64,000 nucleotides of DNA, taken from Azolla caroliniana (Eukaryota; Polypodiophyta). The notes beneath the pieces were generated by a model. That model was not told the DNA's origin, ran no database searches, and saw only the letters and a program-made list of their open reading frames with translations. Position numbers and translations under genes: made by a program. Numbering within the stretch: the first letter of the stretch is position 1; the number at the start of each line of letters is the position of its first letter. Positions 46,215-57,549 of this stretch are shown here, in pieces. The stretch spans positions 26,040,001 to 26,104,000 of the forward strand of contig JBHGNT010000001.1 of NCBI GenBank assembly GCA_043228905.1, read 5' to 3'.

Positions 46215-49200
46215 AACCCGGACGAGGATCGATTCCGGAGAGACGACCGCTACCAACGCGAACGCGGTAACAAATACGCTGATAGAAGACGCGATAACTA
46301 TGACCGAGAGGAGAGACGCAGAGATAGCTACCCCCGGGACCGGTACGACCGAGACGAATCCCCGGAATACGAACGACGCAGAGAAGAGAGGCGACAAGGG
46401 AACCAAAATTTCCGACGGAATCAGAAGCGTGGATTTTTCCGAAGAGAGGAACGTCGGGAGGCAGCGAGGAATGACAACCCGGTATCGGTACCGGATAACC
46501 GAAAAACCGAAGACGACCGCCGAAGCATACCCACCCTCCAAACTGGGGACAAAGGAGAAACGAGCAACAGTCACAAGGTGTACTGTTATTACTGCCGTAA
46601 GGAAGGCCACTATAGTAACCAATGCCCAAGCAAAACCAATGACAAGCAGCCGGAAGTCAACATGGTTACAACCGAAATAACAGAAGTACAGCAGGTCACA
46701 ACCCTGTCAAAGGGAAAGACCGCCGAGTGGGAAGCCCAGGAGGCAATCAGAAAACAAGCGGCGCAATGGATCAAGGAGGCCAATGAACAGAATGCGACAG
46801 AAGTAAGAGACCAAAATATGCCAAAAGACGAAGAAATCATACAACCAGGAGAAAACCTGACGTGGCAAGCGCTACAGGACTGTCAAATCGTGCTGCCGTT
46901 AGCACGACTACTACAGTTGGTGCCACGGTTTACGGCAAACTTACAGGCATCCGTGAGCAAACCGAAGCCGACGCCAGCACCGGCATTCTTCTCCAACCCG
47001 GAGGAAGGACCAGCGGTGGTCGATACAAGTAGCCCGGCGATCACGGCAATCGTGAAAGGAAAGGAAATTGCTGGAACGATTATTGACGGAGGCTCCGGGC
47101 TAAATGTCATCAGCCGACAGACATGCAACAACCTGGGCATCCGGGAATGGGAACCATGCCCCTTCTGGTTACGCATGGCGGATACCAGCTCAGTCCGACC
47201 GACCGGGCTTATCCGGGATTTAGAAGTAACGATCGGAGGCCACGTATTCCGGATATCGGCCGTGGTGCTGCAGCTGAATGTACAAGGCGCGTACCCCCTA
47301 CTGCTAGGACGACCATGGCTGCGAACGGCGCATATCAAGCAGAATTGGCAAAAGAACATGATCACATTCCGGCGAGGGAAAATAAAGGTACGAGTAACGA
47401 CGCAACCACGGGTGATCACCAGTAAGGAAGCAACTCCATTGTATGCGGAAAGCATTAACATGTTGGAGGGATTACCGGACGAGGAAGTCGAGCGGTACCT
47501 CGAGGAACACCCACGAATCGTCCCACTATTTGAGGTGGATATCACGGCGGCAGTAGAACCGTACATTACGACGCCGGATGAACCGGACCAAGCGGCGATC
47601 CGGGAACTGCGACAAGCGCAGGAATCCCTAGAGAGGGAAATGAGGATATCCCAGAGGGTAAAAGCATCCCAACTAGAGGAGGTGGACCTCGGCACAGCAG
47701 ACAAGCCTCGACCGGTAAATGTTGCAAAGGAATTGCCGAAGGAAGAAAAGAAGGCAATGGTAGCATTATTAACAGACTTCAAGGATGTGTTCGCGTGGTC
47801 GTACGAAGACATGCGAGGGTTGGACCCCCAGCTCTATCAGCACCAAATTCACCTAAGTACGGACGCGAAACCGATCGCTCAACGCAGGTACCGGATGAAT
47901 CCGAATTATGCGGCGAAGGTGAAGGAGGAAATTGATAAGATCCTCCGGGTCGGATTTATCCGACCGGTCAAGCAGGCAACCTGGCTGAGTCCGATAGTGG
48001 TGGTCCCAAAAAAGAACGGCAAAATCCGGGTCTGCGTGGACTACCGAAAACTAAATGCCGCAACAGTGACCGATGCGTTTCCACTACCATTTACGAACGG
48101 GGTGTTAGATGCGGTAGCCGGCCACGAAGTTTACAGCTTCCTGGATGGATTTAGCGGTTACAACCAAATACGAATGAACCCGGCCGACCAGGAGAAGACA
48201 ACGTTCGTGACGGAATGGGGAGTGTTCGTCACGGTCTTGATGATGTTCAGACTAAAGACGGCTCCAGCGACCTTTCAAAGGATAATAATGGAAATTTTCG
48301 GGGAATATATCCCCGGTTTTATGCAGGTCTTCCTTGACGATTTCGCGGTCTACAGCTGGCACAGAGAGCATCTCGATCACCTCTGGCTGTGCTTGGAGAA
48401 GTGCCGCGAGTACCGATTGAGCCTGAACCCGGCCAAGTGCGTCTTTGGAGTGGCAAGCGGCAACTTACTAGGGCACGTGGTGAGTAAGGAAGGAATCGCG
48501 GTAGATTCGGATAAAGTCAAGGCGATTCTCGAGGCACCAGCACCAAATAACGCAAAGGCTTTAAGCCAGTTCCTGGGCCAAATAAGGTGGCATAGCCGGA
48601 TGATACGGCACCTCGCAGACTTCGCTACACCATTACATACCGCCGTACACAGGGTACCCTTCCTATGGGCGGAGACGGAGGAGGAAGCCTACCAAGCGTT
48701 GAAGGTTATGCTGTCGCAAGCTCCGGTGGTGCAACCGCCGGATTGGAGTAAAAGCTTTCACGTCTTCGTCGACGCGTCGGACGTAGCAATTGGCAGCGTT
48801 TTGATGCAACTCACGGAGCCGAAATGGTACCGACCGGTGTACTACGCAAGCCGGAAACTCTCAAAAGCCGAACGGAATTACTCTACGACGGAACGCGAGG
48901 CATTGGGAATGGTGTATAGTGTCACAAAGTACAGGCACTATCTGCTCGAAAGTAAGTTTTCCTTCCATGTCGACCATTCAGCACTACTCTACCTGGTCTC
49001 GAAGGCATCCCTGACGGGAAAAATTGCACGATGGACACTGCTGTTACAGGAATTTGAATTCGACATTTTCCACCGACCCGGGGCGCAGCATGCGGTAGCG
49101 GACTACCTAAGCAGACTCGAATCCGGAGAAGCAGTAAGAAGCAGACATTTCTGCTTGGTTGGAGACACCCTCTATCACAAGGGGGCAGATGGCATCTGGA

Positions 49201-50501
49201 GACGAGCAGTGCGGAGCGATGAGAAGGATTTAATCCTCAGGGAAGCCCACTGTGGAATTGCCGGCGGGCATTATGCCGGCGACGCAACCACTCGGAAAAT
49301 ATGGCAGAGCGGACTGTGGTGGCCCACCACCCTAAAAGATGCCGTGAAGTATAGCAGAGAATGCGATTTGTGTCAACGACTGGGCCAACCCACGGAGCAG
49401 GCCCAGATGCCACACCACCCGGTCTTGCCTTTGGAACCGTTTCAAAAGTGGGGGTTGGACTTTGTCGGTCCCTTCAAGCCACCGGCAATGCGAACCGGAA
49501 ATCGGTATGTCATAGTGGCAACCGACTATTGCACCAAATGGGTAGAAGCAAAGGCCTTACGGGACAACACGGCCGCGTCCACGGCAAAGTTTCTGTACGA
49601 GTGCATATGGTGCCGGTATGGATGCCCGATCGAGCTTATAAGTGACCAAGGAGGACATTTTCTCGGGTAGGTAGTAGAAAGCCTGACGTCATTTTACACG
49701 GTGGTACATAAAAGGAGTACTCCCTACTACCCTCAAGCCAATGGACTAGCGGAATCAACGAACAAAACTCTGCAGAACATCCTACGAAAAATTGTCAACG
49801 AGAATCGGACCGACTGGGATACGAAATTGCAAAGCGCGCTATGGGCGTACCGAACAACGTACAAAACCAGCATCCGGACAACCCCGTTCCGACTAGCATT
49901 CGGTTTAGAAGCGGTCATGCTGGTAGAGTTCCAGATCCCCAGCTTACGGATTCAGGTAAAGGGGCGCTTAAGTGAGAACGAGTCCGAACGAATCCGGTTG
50001 GCGACGTTGTTGGAATTAGAAGAAAACCGAATAGCCAGCTTACTACAACTCGAACTGGAGCAAAGGAGGAGAAAAGCTTTCGTGGACCGACACCGGCGTG
50101 GCAACGAAAAGGAGTTCGAAGTCGGGAAACTGGTGCTACTATTCCAGACACGGATGGGGAACATGCCGGGAAAGTTGCGGTTTCGGTGGACCGGACCGTT
50201 CTGGATCACCAAGGAGTACAATGGGTCGTATCAGCTTGGCATGTTGTCTGGAGATGTCATCGGCAAGTGGGCAAATGGGTTTCGGCTAAAGCCGTATAAG
50301 GGAAATATGCCAGCCAACCCGTTCAAGCAAAACCCGGAAATCCGGCAAGATGAGGAATCGACACCGACAGACGCTGCTGAAGATATTCGGACCGAGGAAG
50401 AACCGACACCGTTACTGACAAAGACTATCCCGGAAAATCGACAGAAGGATCCGGTATCCACACGAACCGACCCGAACAAATCGGGGGGGACCAGCAAATG
50501 A
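46215..50501 (+). pseudogene. Element B Pol: protease, RT, RNase H, integrase
   Basis: Polyprotein in the Gag frame. A third knuckle CYYCRKEGHYSNQC follows ATG 46578. From that ATG: protease IIDGGSGLNVIS near residue 169 (DGG for the usual DSG/DTG), RT FLDD at residues 585-588 (VFLDDFAVYS), RNase H VFVDASDVAIGS near 730, integrase zinc region with HCGIAGGH and CDLCQR near 891-931, core aspartates in WGLDFVGPF and ISDQGGHF. A TAG at 49668-49670 interrupts the core; the frame then continues through NGLAESTNKTL (the glutamate) to 50501. The RT block before APATFQR reads MMFRLKT, where family members usually have MPFGLKN. Only one stop breaks pol, consistent with recent insertion. Confidence 0.92.
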
Positions 50502-50869
50502 CGTGGTCCAAACAAAGAAAGAAAAAAAATAAAAAAGAAAAAAAAGAAAAAAAATGACGTGGGCAAAATCGACGCGAATCATAGTAGTGATGGGGAGATC
50601 ACAAGAGGTGGGAGCGCCACCATGCAACGAAGTGGTGCCATGCATTAAAGACGGACGTGCGCGTACTTGCTATTTAAAGCATGGAACGTGGGCACTCACA
50701 CGGGGCAAACAAGAAAGGACATACTAATTATGGCGGGAGAGGAACATGCGCGGGAAACGAAAAAGGGCGGCTCGAGGCAAAAGCCACTATATAAGACACA
50801 GGCCCGCGAAGGACTCACTTTTTACGAATTTTCCTACATACAGGCGCAGAAGCACAGAAGAGCGATCTG
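50502..50869 (+). promoter_or_regulatory. Spacer with A-rich tract and TATA-like boxes before the 3' ORF
   Basis: After the pol stop comes a tract of A with scattered G (about 50512-50557), then CTATTTAAAG near 50670 and CACTATATAAGACAC with TATATAAG at 50788-50795. The latter is 75 bases before the ATG of the next ORF, a normal distance for a plant promoter. It may drive a separate transcript for that ORF; this is an inference from the motif only. Confidence 0.5.
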
Positions 50870-53824
50870 ATGCCCAGCGCACACACAGCCGATTCCGAAC
50901 AACAGATAGCAGAAGAAGAATTCGAAACAATGGTACTGTCGGAGGAGGCACGCCAATGGATGAGGGAGAACGGGTTAAAAGGATTGCTGCGGATCGCCGA
51001 CGCTCCACCACACGCAGAACCAGAGCAGGTGGCAGCATCGATCGATTTATCAGAAATCACGGAAGGAGCGGTGTAGGCGCTCACGGGGATAAAAGTAGGA
51101 GGACTTCAAACAATCGAAAACCCTTCAAGTGAAATCCTGTTCGAATATTTCGGTGAGTACTCTATCAGCAGCAAGGCGTACCGAACACAGGACGGAGAGA
51201 ACCTGCTGTTCGGAGAAGTGGCCCGCGCCATGATGGAATACGGATTCGTGAATCCTCGTCCCCCCGCCATAGCCAGGTACCGGGCAGCGTTCTTAATAGC
51301 AGCATACGAAGGATTACAAGTAGACTGGCTCCATTTCATAACCGAAGGATTGAAGGAGGCCATCAAGAATCTTGTGGAAGGAAAAAAGCCATGGGCCGGG
51401 ATAGCACAATGGCTAACGGTGTTAGTCCCACCGGTGCTCCCCATCACACAAAAGAAAAGAGGTCGGCAGGAGACGACGCCGAAAAAGGTCACAAAGCGCC
51501 GACAGATCTTGGAGAAACACACCCCCGGATGGACCCAGCAAGAAGCAGAACAGAGGGGGGAAGGACCATCCCGACAGCAACAGGAACCGGCAACAAAGGC
51601 AAAACCGGCAGGAAAAGGCAAAGGGAAATCGGTCGAGGAGGAACCAGTAGCGCGCAAACCAATCAATATAACGCTGCGACGGCCGGAACCGGAACCAGAG
51701 GTCTTTATACAAAAGGTCCGTCTGGTAGCCGCACCGGAGGAGGAAGCTGAAACAGAAGACTCATCCGAACCACTGGTAAGACTCCTAGCAAGACAAGGTC
51801 AGGAGAGACGGGCGAAAGGACCGGCTCCACCAGTTGACAAAACTCAGCAGAGGGCGCAAGGACCACCTCCAGTAGCCGAGGCGGAAGCAGTACCGGAACC
51901 CGTACCAAGGGAAGCAGCACCGACACCGGTTGTGCCGGACTTCAGAGAACCGGTCATCCTAGAGAAGAAAAATGAACAAGCGCCGGAGCCAGAGAAAAGG
52001 CCGGAAAAACAGCCTGAGTTAAGTGAGCAAGGCCACCCCGACACAGGAAGAACAAAGCCACAATGGCTGAGATGGCTTTTGGAGCAGTTATTGGGAGTAG
52101 CGGACCAGTTAGAGAAAGAAGAAACGTGTAGGCAACAGTTGACGCATACAACAACTCAGGAGTTGGTCGCGCTCCGAACACAGATCGAGGAAATGCAAGG
52201 GGAGCTGTTGCAGGCAAGGGAAGGAATTCAACAAGCACAAGTTGTCACCGAGCCGGTCGGGACAACAAGGAAGCAACCAGAACCGGAACCGGAACCGGTA
52301 GCCTTGCAAACCGGCCCTGAGACCGAAAAAATAATAGAAACCTTACGAGAGGAGTTAAAAGCTCAGGAGGCATTAAGGGAAAGAGAAAGGGAGCAGCGGA
52401 AAGCGGTGGAGGACGACAGACGAAAAATGGAAGAAGGCCTCCGGAAAGGTCGAGCCACTAATGACTGACTGCAAGAAGAAAAAGAGAAGCTGCAAAAGGA
52501 GAAGGACCGACTGCGTCGACATGCCGAGCAGGAGATAGAACGACGGCAGGAAGAACTCCGACAACAGAAGGACCGGGACGATCGGTTAAGAGCTCAGGCA
52601 AACCGACGCCTGAAGCAGAAGACGGAGGACTTCGACCGTCTCTACCGAGATCACAAGCAGGCCGAGTCGGACAACAAGAAACGGGCAGCAGACTACGCCC
52701 GGCAAATAGAGAAGCTGAAAGAACAGCTCAAAGAGACCCGATTAGACCTGGCTAAGGCAATGGATGAGGTCAGTGCCAACAAGGAAGCATTGTCGGCGGA
52801 AATAGCCCAAGCGACGGAGAGAAGGAAGGAATTAGAGGCGCTAAGGCGGGAAAAGCTGGATCTGACCAAGATCAGGAATGAAGAAAAGGAAAAATCGACC
52901 TTCACAATCAACAAACTGCAAAGTACCTATGAAAAGCAGAAAGCGGATTACGAGGCCCAGGCTCAGATAATGGCCGACATTATAAAACGGGCAAGGAAGG
53001 AAAAGCAAGAAGCTTATGCGCATGCTAAGGCGGGGGTTGACCGGATCAAGCTCATCATGTCAGGATGGAGTACCCGAGCTCAGGCAAGCATTAACAAAAG
53101 TACGGAAAAGCTATGGAAGGAGTGGTCACAACAGGCAGCCGAGCTGCAGACACTCCGAGCGGATGCTGAGAATCGGAGGAAGACCGGTGACAAGTTCTAC
53201 AAGATGGATGAAGAAAGTATCGTCGTCATTCGGGAAGAATTGTCGGAGGATTTCTACGCTTCAGCGGAAGAACATCTCAAAGAAATCCGAGGGTTGGTAG
53301 AAAGGTTGGATGACGGGCAGCTCGCAACTCAGTTGGAGTTGGAGAGATACGAGCAGGACCGGTTACGACAGGAAGCTAAGGGAAGAACGACGCCAATCAC
53401 TATTAGTGAGGGAGAGCGACCGGCTGAAGTTGAACCAACCGACACCGAACAACCCCGACGAGGAATACCCGAAGAAGAACTTCCGTTCGAAGGAGAAGAA
53501 GAAGAGCAGGAGCAGACCGATGCCGGAGAAGAAGAAGAGCTGAGACCGGAAGACACCAGAGCAGAGGAAGCAGGTGTATCGAGCCGACCAGTCGAGACCG
53601 GAGAAAGCGACACTGGTAACAGAACAGAGGGAGAATAGGAAGAACCCGGACGAAGCGGTGAGGAAGCACCGGCACCACAGAATCAAGCAGAGCCGGAGCA
53701 GCAAATTTTTATGGAACAACCAACCCAACCAGAGGTTGGAGACTAGGCAGGCAAGGAACAGAAGGAAGAAGCACCACTTGACACCATCGAGCAGAGTGTG
53801 CTCGATATTTTGGAGGAAGAATGA
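50870..53824 (+). pseudogene. Element B post-pol ORF: large coiled-coil protein, unknown function
   Basis: One frame of about 984 codons with only four stops (51074 TAG, 52466 TGA, 53636 TAG, 53744 TAG) and no frameshift. Layout: acidic N-terminus (MPSAHTADSEQQ); a hydrophobic, probably globular region of about 130 residues (FEYFGEYSISSKAY to ITEGLKEAIKNL, 51140-51380); a basic stretch (KKRGRQETTPKKVTKRR) that could be a nuclear signal; a P/E-rich linker; a long heptad-rich rod (about 52000-53080) with a high share of E, K, Q and R; a conserved ELQTLRADAENRRKTGDKFY block (about 53140-53205); an acidic tail ending LDILEEE. It ends 50 bases before the LTR. No membrane segment is evident, which argues against an envelope protein. 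Related remnants occur in B2 and B3. Confidence 0.75.
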
Positions 53825-53874
53825 GGCCGGGAGTGGATTCGAAGTGCAAGGCACTTTCCCACGGGCGTGCCATG

Positions 53875-54264
53875 TGTTAGCCGGTCAGAAGAGCAAGGAC
53901 AAGTGGGAAGGCGGAGTCGGATCGGATAATAGGAAGTAAATAATAGTGGAATTATTATTCGGAGGGACGGATCCGGTACAGTTGTACCGATCCGGATCCG
54001 GCCCGATTCGGATGTCGGTTGCCTAAGCGCACCGATTGTAACCTTGCCGGATGCCTATAAAAGGATCCGATGATTTGTAAAGGGTTTGACGGAAGTAATA
54101 CAATAGTAATTATTGCGTGTTTATCTGTATCTTCGTATTGTTTACCGTCTGTGCTTAATTGTAATCATCTTACGCGTGTAACCTAGCATCCAATCCTTAC
54201 CACCCCTTTGGAGAAGTGTCGGATAGACACCTGTGTTGAGGCTAGTCCGGCCAGGCAGACAACA
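53875..54264 (+). repeat. 3' LTR of element B (390 bp)
   Basis: TGTTAGCCGGTC to CAGACAACA, with TATAAAA at 54056-54062. There is no polypurine tract next to it; the adjoining sequence is CCCACGGGCGTGCCATG, shared with B2. Confidence 0.95.
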
Positions 54265-54269
54265 CTACT

Positions 54270-55484
54270 GGCGGCATTTCACGAGAGTTCTTGGGCCGGG
54301 CACCGCGGAACGTGGGACGCGTTCGAGAAGCTGAAGGAGAAGTACTGGTGGCCGGGGTTGTACCAGGAAGTGCATCGGTTCGTAACGACTTGTAAAAGCT
54401 GTCAGATGCACTCCGTAGTCCGACATCGGGACGAGCTACACCCGACTTACCCGCCTGCGGTCCGTTTCAAGTGGATGGTGGACTTGGTGACAATGCCGAT
54501 GGGGGTAGGACAAATGCGATACCTGGTGCTTGCACGGGAAGACTTAACAAACCTGGTGTAAGGCCGTGCACTACAGAACAAGACGACCGCGGCGGTATGC
54601 CGGTTCCTGATCGAAGAGGTAGTGTGTCGGTATGGGTGCGTCGGGAGGATCGTGGCGGACCGGGTAGAGCTGGATGCGCGGGAGGCCGAGGAGCTGTTCG
54701 ACCGGCTGGGCGTCAAACTCTCCCTCACTACGGCGTACAATCCGGAGGCGAACGGGAAGGTAGAACGTGGGCACGGGCCGATCGTAAAGGCGTTGGTGCG
54801 TGCATGCGGAGGGCAGGTTGGGAATTGGCCGCGGCTCCTTCCTTACGCACTATGGGCAGACCGAACTACACAAAGTTCGGTGACAGGGTTTATGCCGGCA
54901 GAGCTGATGTACGGACAGAAGCCGATCATGCTGGGTGAACGGACGGTTTCTTCATGGGCAACGGTAGATTGGAAGGACGAGATGAGCCGGTAGGAGTTGC
55001 TGACGGCGCGGATTCGGCAACTCGAGCGGAGGCCGGAGGACATAAAGAGGGTGAAGGAAAAGCTGCGGGTGGCAAGGAGCGGAACAAGACCCAGTTCAAC
55101 CGGACACACCGGTTGCGACCGAAGAAGATCGAGGAAGGCGATTGGGTCTTGGTGTACGACAACAACCTCGACAATCAGCACAAGGCGGTGTGAAAGTTTG
55201 CTAGGAGGTGGTTCGGGCCCTACACGGTGACGAGCATGAACGACAACGGCACGTACCACCTCGCGGAACTCGACGGGACACGGCTAGCAGTGCCGGTTGC
55301 CGGGAAGCGGATCAAAGCATTCAAGAAGCGGTTCGAAGACGAGCCGGAGCCTGTGAGCGGGAGCGACAACGACGATTGGTTCAGGCCCGACGGAGAATCG
55401 GAGAGCGACGAGTGAAGCCGGTTTTCTTCGGTATCTACCCGTCTTTGGCACATGTCGGTGGATGCGCGGTTTGGTGGGGGTGGA
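54270..55484 (+). pseudogene. A2 integrase and C-terminal module
   Basis: The frame resumes at AAFHESSWAGHRGTW. The zinc region is complete (H, H, CKSC, 54280-54410). The core follows past a TAA (about 54559) and includes YNPEANGKVERGHG (about 54735). Another stop comes after DEMSR (54991-54993) and the C-terminal module LRPKKIEE...GDWVLVYDN is frameshifted. The last part (55227-55415) matches the A1 duplicated block. The purine tract GGTGGGGGTGGA precedes the LTR. Confidence 0.88.
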
Positions 55485-55678
55485 TGTCGTGAAGAAAACT
55501 GGCCATATGTGGAATCGGACAAAAAGGTGCATGAACCGGGGGTTGTCGTCGGTGTTCGTGAGTAGGACCCCGTGTTGGGTCCATTACCGGGTTGCCGGTT
55601 GTAAGCTATTGACTATAGTAATCAGATTCTTGTTTTCCTTGCTCTTCATCTCTCTCTGTGTACTTGCATCTCTCTCTC

Positions 55679-55714
<36 letters not shown>

Positions 55715-55775
55715 CTTGGTCTGAGACCCCCGTTGTCCCGCCTCTTTCTACACGCACGCTCGTAACAACGCGACA
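55485..55775 (+). repeat. Right LTR of A2, internally deleted (291 bp)
   Basis: It starts TGTCGTGAAGAAAACTGG and ends CAACGCGACA. Compared with the left LTR, about 370 bases are missing after CATGAACCGG, which removes the TATA region. A CT-rich microsatellite near 55670-55715 is expanded. Confidence 0.85.
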
Positions 55776-57549
55776 ACGCTGTGAAATTCCAGTGCCTCCC
55801 TTGCGACCTTTGCTTCTGCTTGGCTTTTGCGGGCGAAGAGTACTAACGTAGCTTGATTATCTTTTGCTTTTTCCGTGATGAGCGCGATGGTTTGCTCATA
55901 ACAGTTGGTGAGCTGAGCTACAGTTTCGTGCCTTCCTAGTTGCCAAGCGTCCCGGTGTTGTTCTTTGACGACGATATGCTCGCATTGCAACTAGTGATAT
56001 GCATCGGAAATTTTCGCTCGTTGCTCCTTCGAGATCCTCCACTTCTACATATGTTCATTGGCCATGTCCTAGAAGGCTCGTTGAGGACGGCGTACTTCCT
56101 GGTTGTCAGCAAAGAGCTCTTGTTCTCATTGGCTATTCCGCCTGGTTTCTTTGATGAACCGTTCCTTAGCCTCAGTGATCGAGACTTGGAGGGTCATCAC
56201 TTGTCGTTCTCGTGCTTCAAGCGTAGCCGACCTTTCAACAAGCAAGCGCTTGAGGTCCGCTTTGCGGCTCGCGGCTTGTTCTCGTTGCTGGCCAAGAATG
56301 TTGTTGTGATTCTATTCGGCCATTTCAGCCAACGCGATCTGGGCCTGAAGCTCCTCCTGGTAGTCCCTAAGGGGAGGCCCTGTCTGGGTTGCCGCTTGTT
56401 GGAGTTGTGCCGAGGACTCCCTGTTTGTCTGTGTCGCTCATTCCATGACTTCCGGAGGTGGTGGCGTTTGTGTCGAGGCGTGGCTGGTTTGGGGATGCGG
56501 GCTGATATTTGCCCATGACGATGGCTCAGTTGCCTGTATGGAGTCTGTCATTGTGTTGGCCTCGGCCGTGGCTACCGTGGGGTGGGCGGTGTCGTCTTTA
56601 TGTGTTATAGTACCTTCAACACTCGGGCTCGGGTTCAGAAGAGTGGCTGGTGAGACAGCTTCACTCGGCGCAGGCAGGATTAAGGGCGGCTGTTGCTACG
56701 TGAGTGCCGCCAGTTTCTCCTCGGCGGCTTGCCATAGGTCGGTAGCCCGTTTGGCTTGCTGATGCGCGGTTTTGATACATCGGGCCATGTCCTTGGCTGC
56801 TCGAGTAGTGTGGTGTAGTTTGCGATATGCCTCGACTAAGGCCATGTTCAGATTCGGTAGTTCCATGAGAAGCGAAGTATTTTGGACTTGCTTCTTCCGT
56901 CCTCTCTTTTGTAAGGCTCGATCCTCGTGAGGTTCGATTTCACCCATTAGCATGCGTTGGATCATCTTTTTTTCAGCGTGCTCCTCGGCCATACGAGCGG
57001 CGGCAGCTACTTGGGCGCGAACGAGGAAATCCATTAACTCGTAAGTTGTGCCCAATCGAAGTAGGGCATTGAACTCGTATGCCTCCGCGGGGAGATCTTT
57101 GTACCCGAGGACTTCCTCCTCTGATATCTGTGTGGTTTGGCCATGCTCAATCGTTCCGACTTGGAGCCATGACTCCGCTGGTACTATGTTCATGGAGGGG
57201 GGGCTAGCCTCTTTTGATTTCTGCCGCTGGTCGCCTTCGGTTTCTGTGGTTGCCTCTCGAATGATACGACGTCTTTTTGGCGGCTGGTCCTGCGCGTCCG
57301 GGGCCGGTGGTGTTGGCTCCTCGTCCTGTTTCCTCTTCTGTTGTCGGATGGCCGAGGGCTGCTAGCTGGTGGGCTGTGTGCTCGGTTGAGGAGAGGTCAT
57401 TGCTGTCCTTGGTGGCCTCTGGCGTATGGTGACATCCTCGGGGATGGCCTCCTCGGTCTCATCCCATTCGACACGGGTTGCTATCACCGCCCGTTGTCTT
57501 TGTGTTTTTGGTGGGGGTGGGGCCGAGGCGGAAGCGGGGTGCCGAACGT
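55776..57549 (-). pseudogene. B3 post-pol ORF, N-terminal part
   Basis: On the minus strand, from about 57540 down: a P-rich region with PPKRRRIIREA, then an open stretch (57193-56696) MNIVPAESWLQVG...EEKLAALT with charged helical sequence, a stop, a T/P-rich linker, then a heptad-rich rod with several stops down to QAEAKVAREALEFHS at 55780. The remainder is at 33768-34402, beyond A2. The basic stretch, linker and rod follow the same order as in element B, while the N-terminal domain is not recognisably similar. Assigned to B3 by position and shared C-terminal blocks. Confidence 0.65.

Larger units (their letters stand above)
44368..54264 (+). mobile_element. Element B (Ty3/gypsy, 9.9 kb) with extra 3' ORF
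   Basis: Complete structure: two 390-bp LTRs, primer site, Gag-type ORFs, pol and a long ORF after pol. CTACT flanks it at 44363-44367 and 54265-54269, and removing one copy rejoins the A2 integrase frame. The LTRs differ at eight of 390 positions that I counted, seven of them transitions, so it is a recent layer. The order RT, RNase H, integrase gives Ty3/gypsy. An ORF after pol in the same sense is known from Athila/Tat-type plant elements, but I do not recognise this protein. Confidence 0.95.
34403..55775 (+). mobile_element. Element A2 locus (Ty3/gypsy), host of A3 and B
   Basis: A2 lies in the B3 post-pol ORF, flanked by GCGC (34399-34402) and ACGC (55776-55779), a likely 4-bp duplication with one CpG-type change. 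A2 sequence is 34403-35435, 41778-44367 and 54270-55775. The protease reading frame continues exactly across A3 (GACPN then VRVKIGD), and the integrase frame across B (EELL then AAFH). The 5' primer site and Gag are missing, and a scrap of the B3 target follows the left LTR, so A2 is rearranged. Confidence 0.8.

Noticed and set aside
51218-52468. Host coiled-coil gene separate from element B
   Set aside because: The same frame runs on to 53824, lies between pol and the 3' LTR inside one target duplication, and recurs in B2 and B3.
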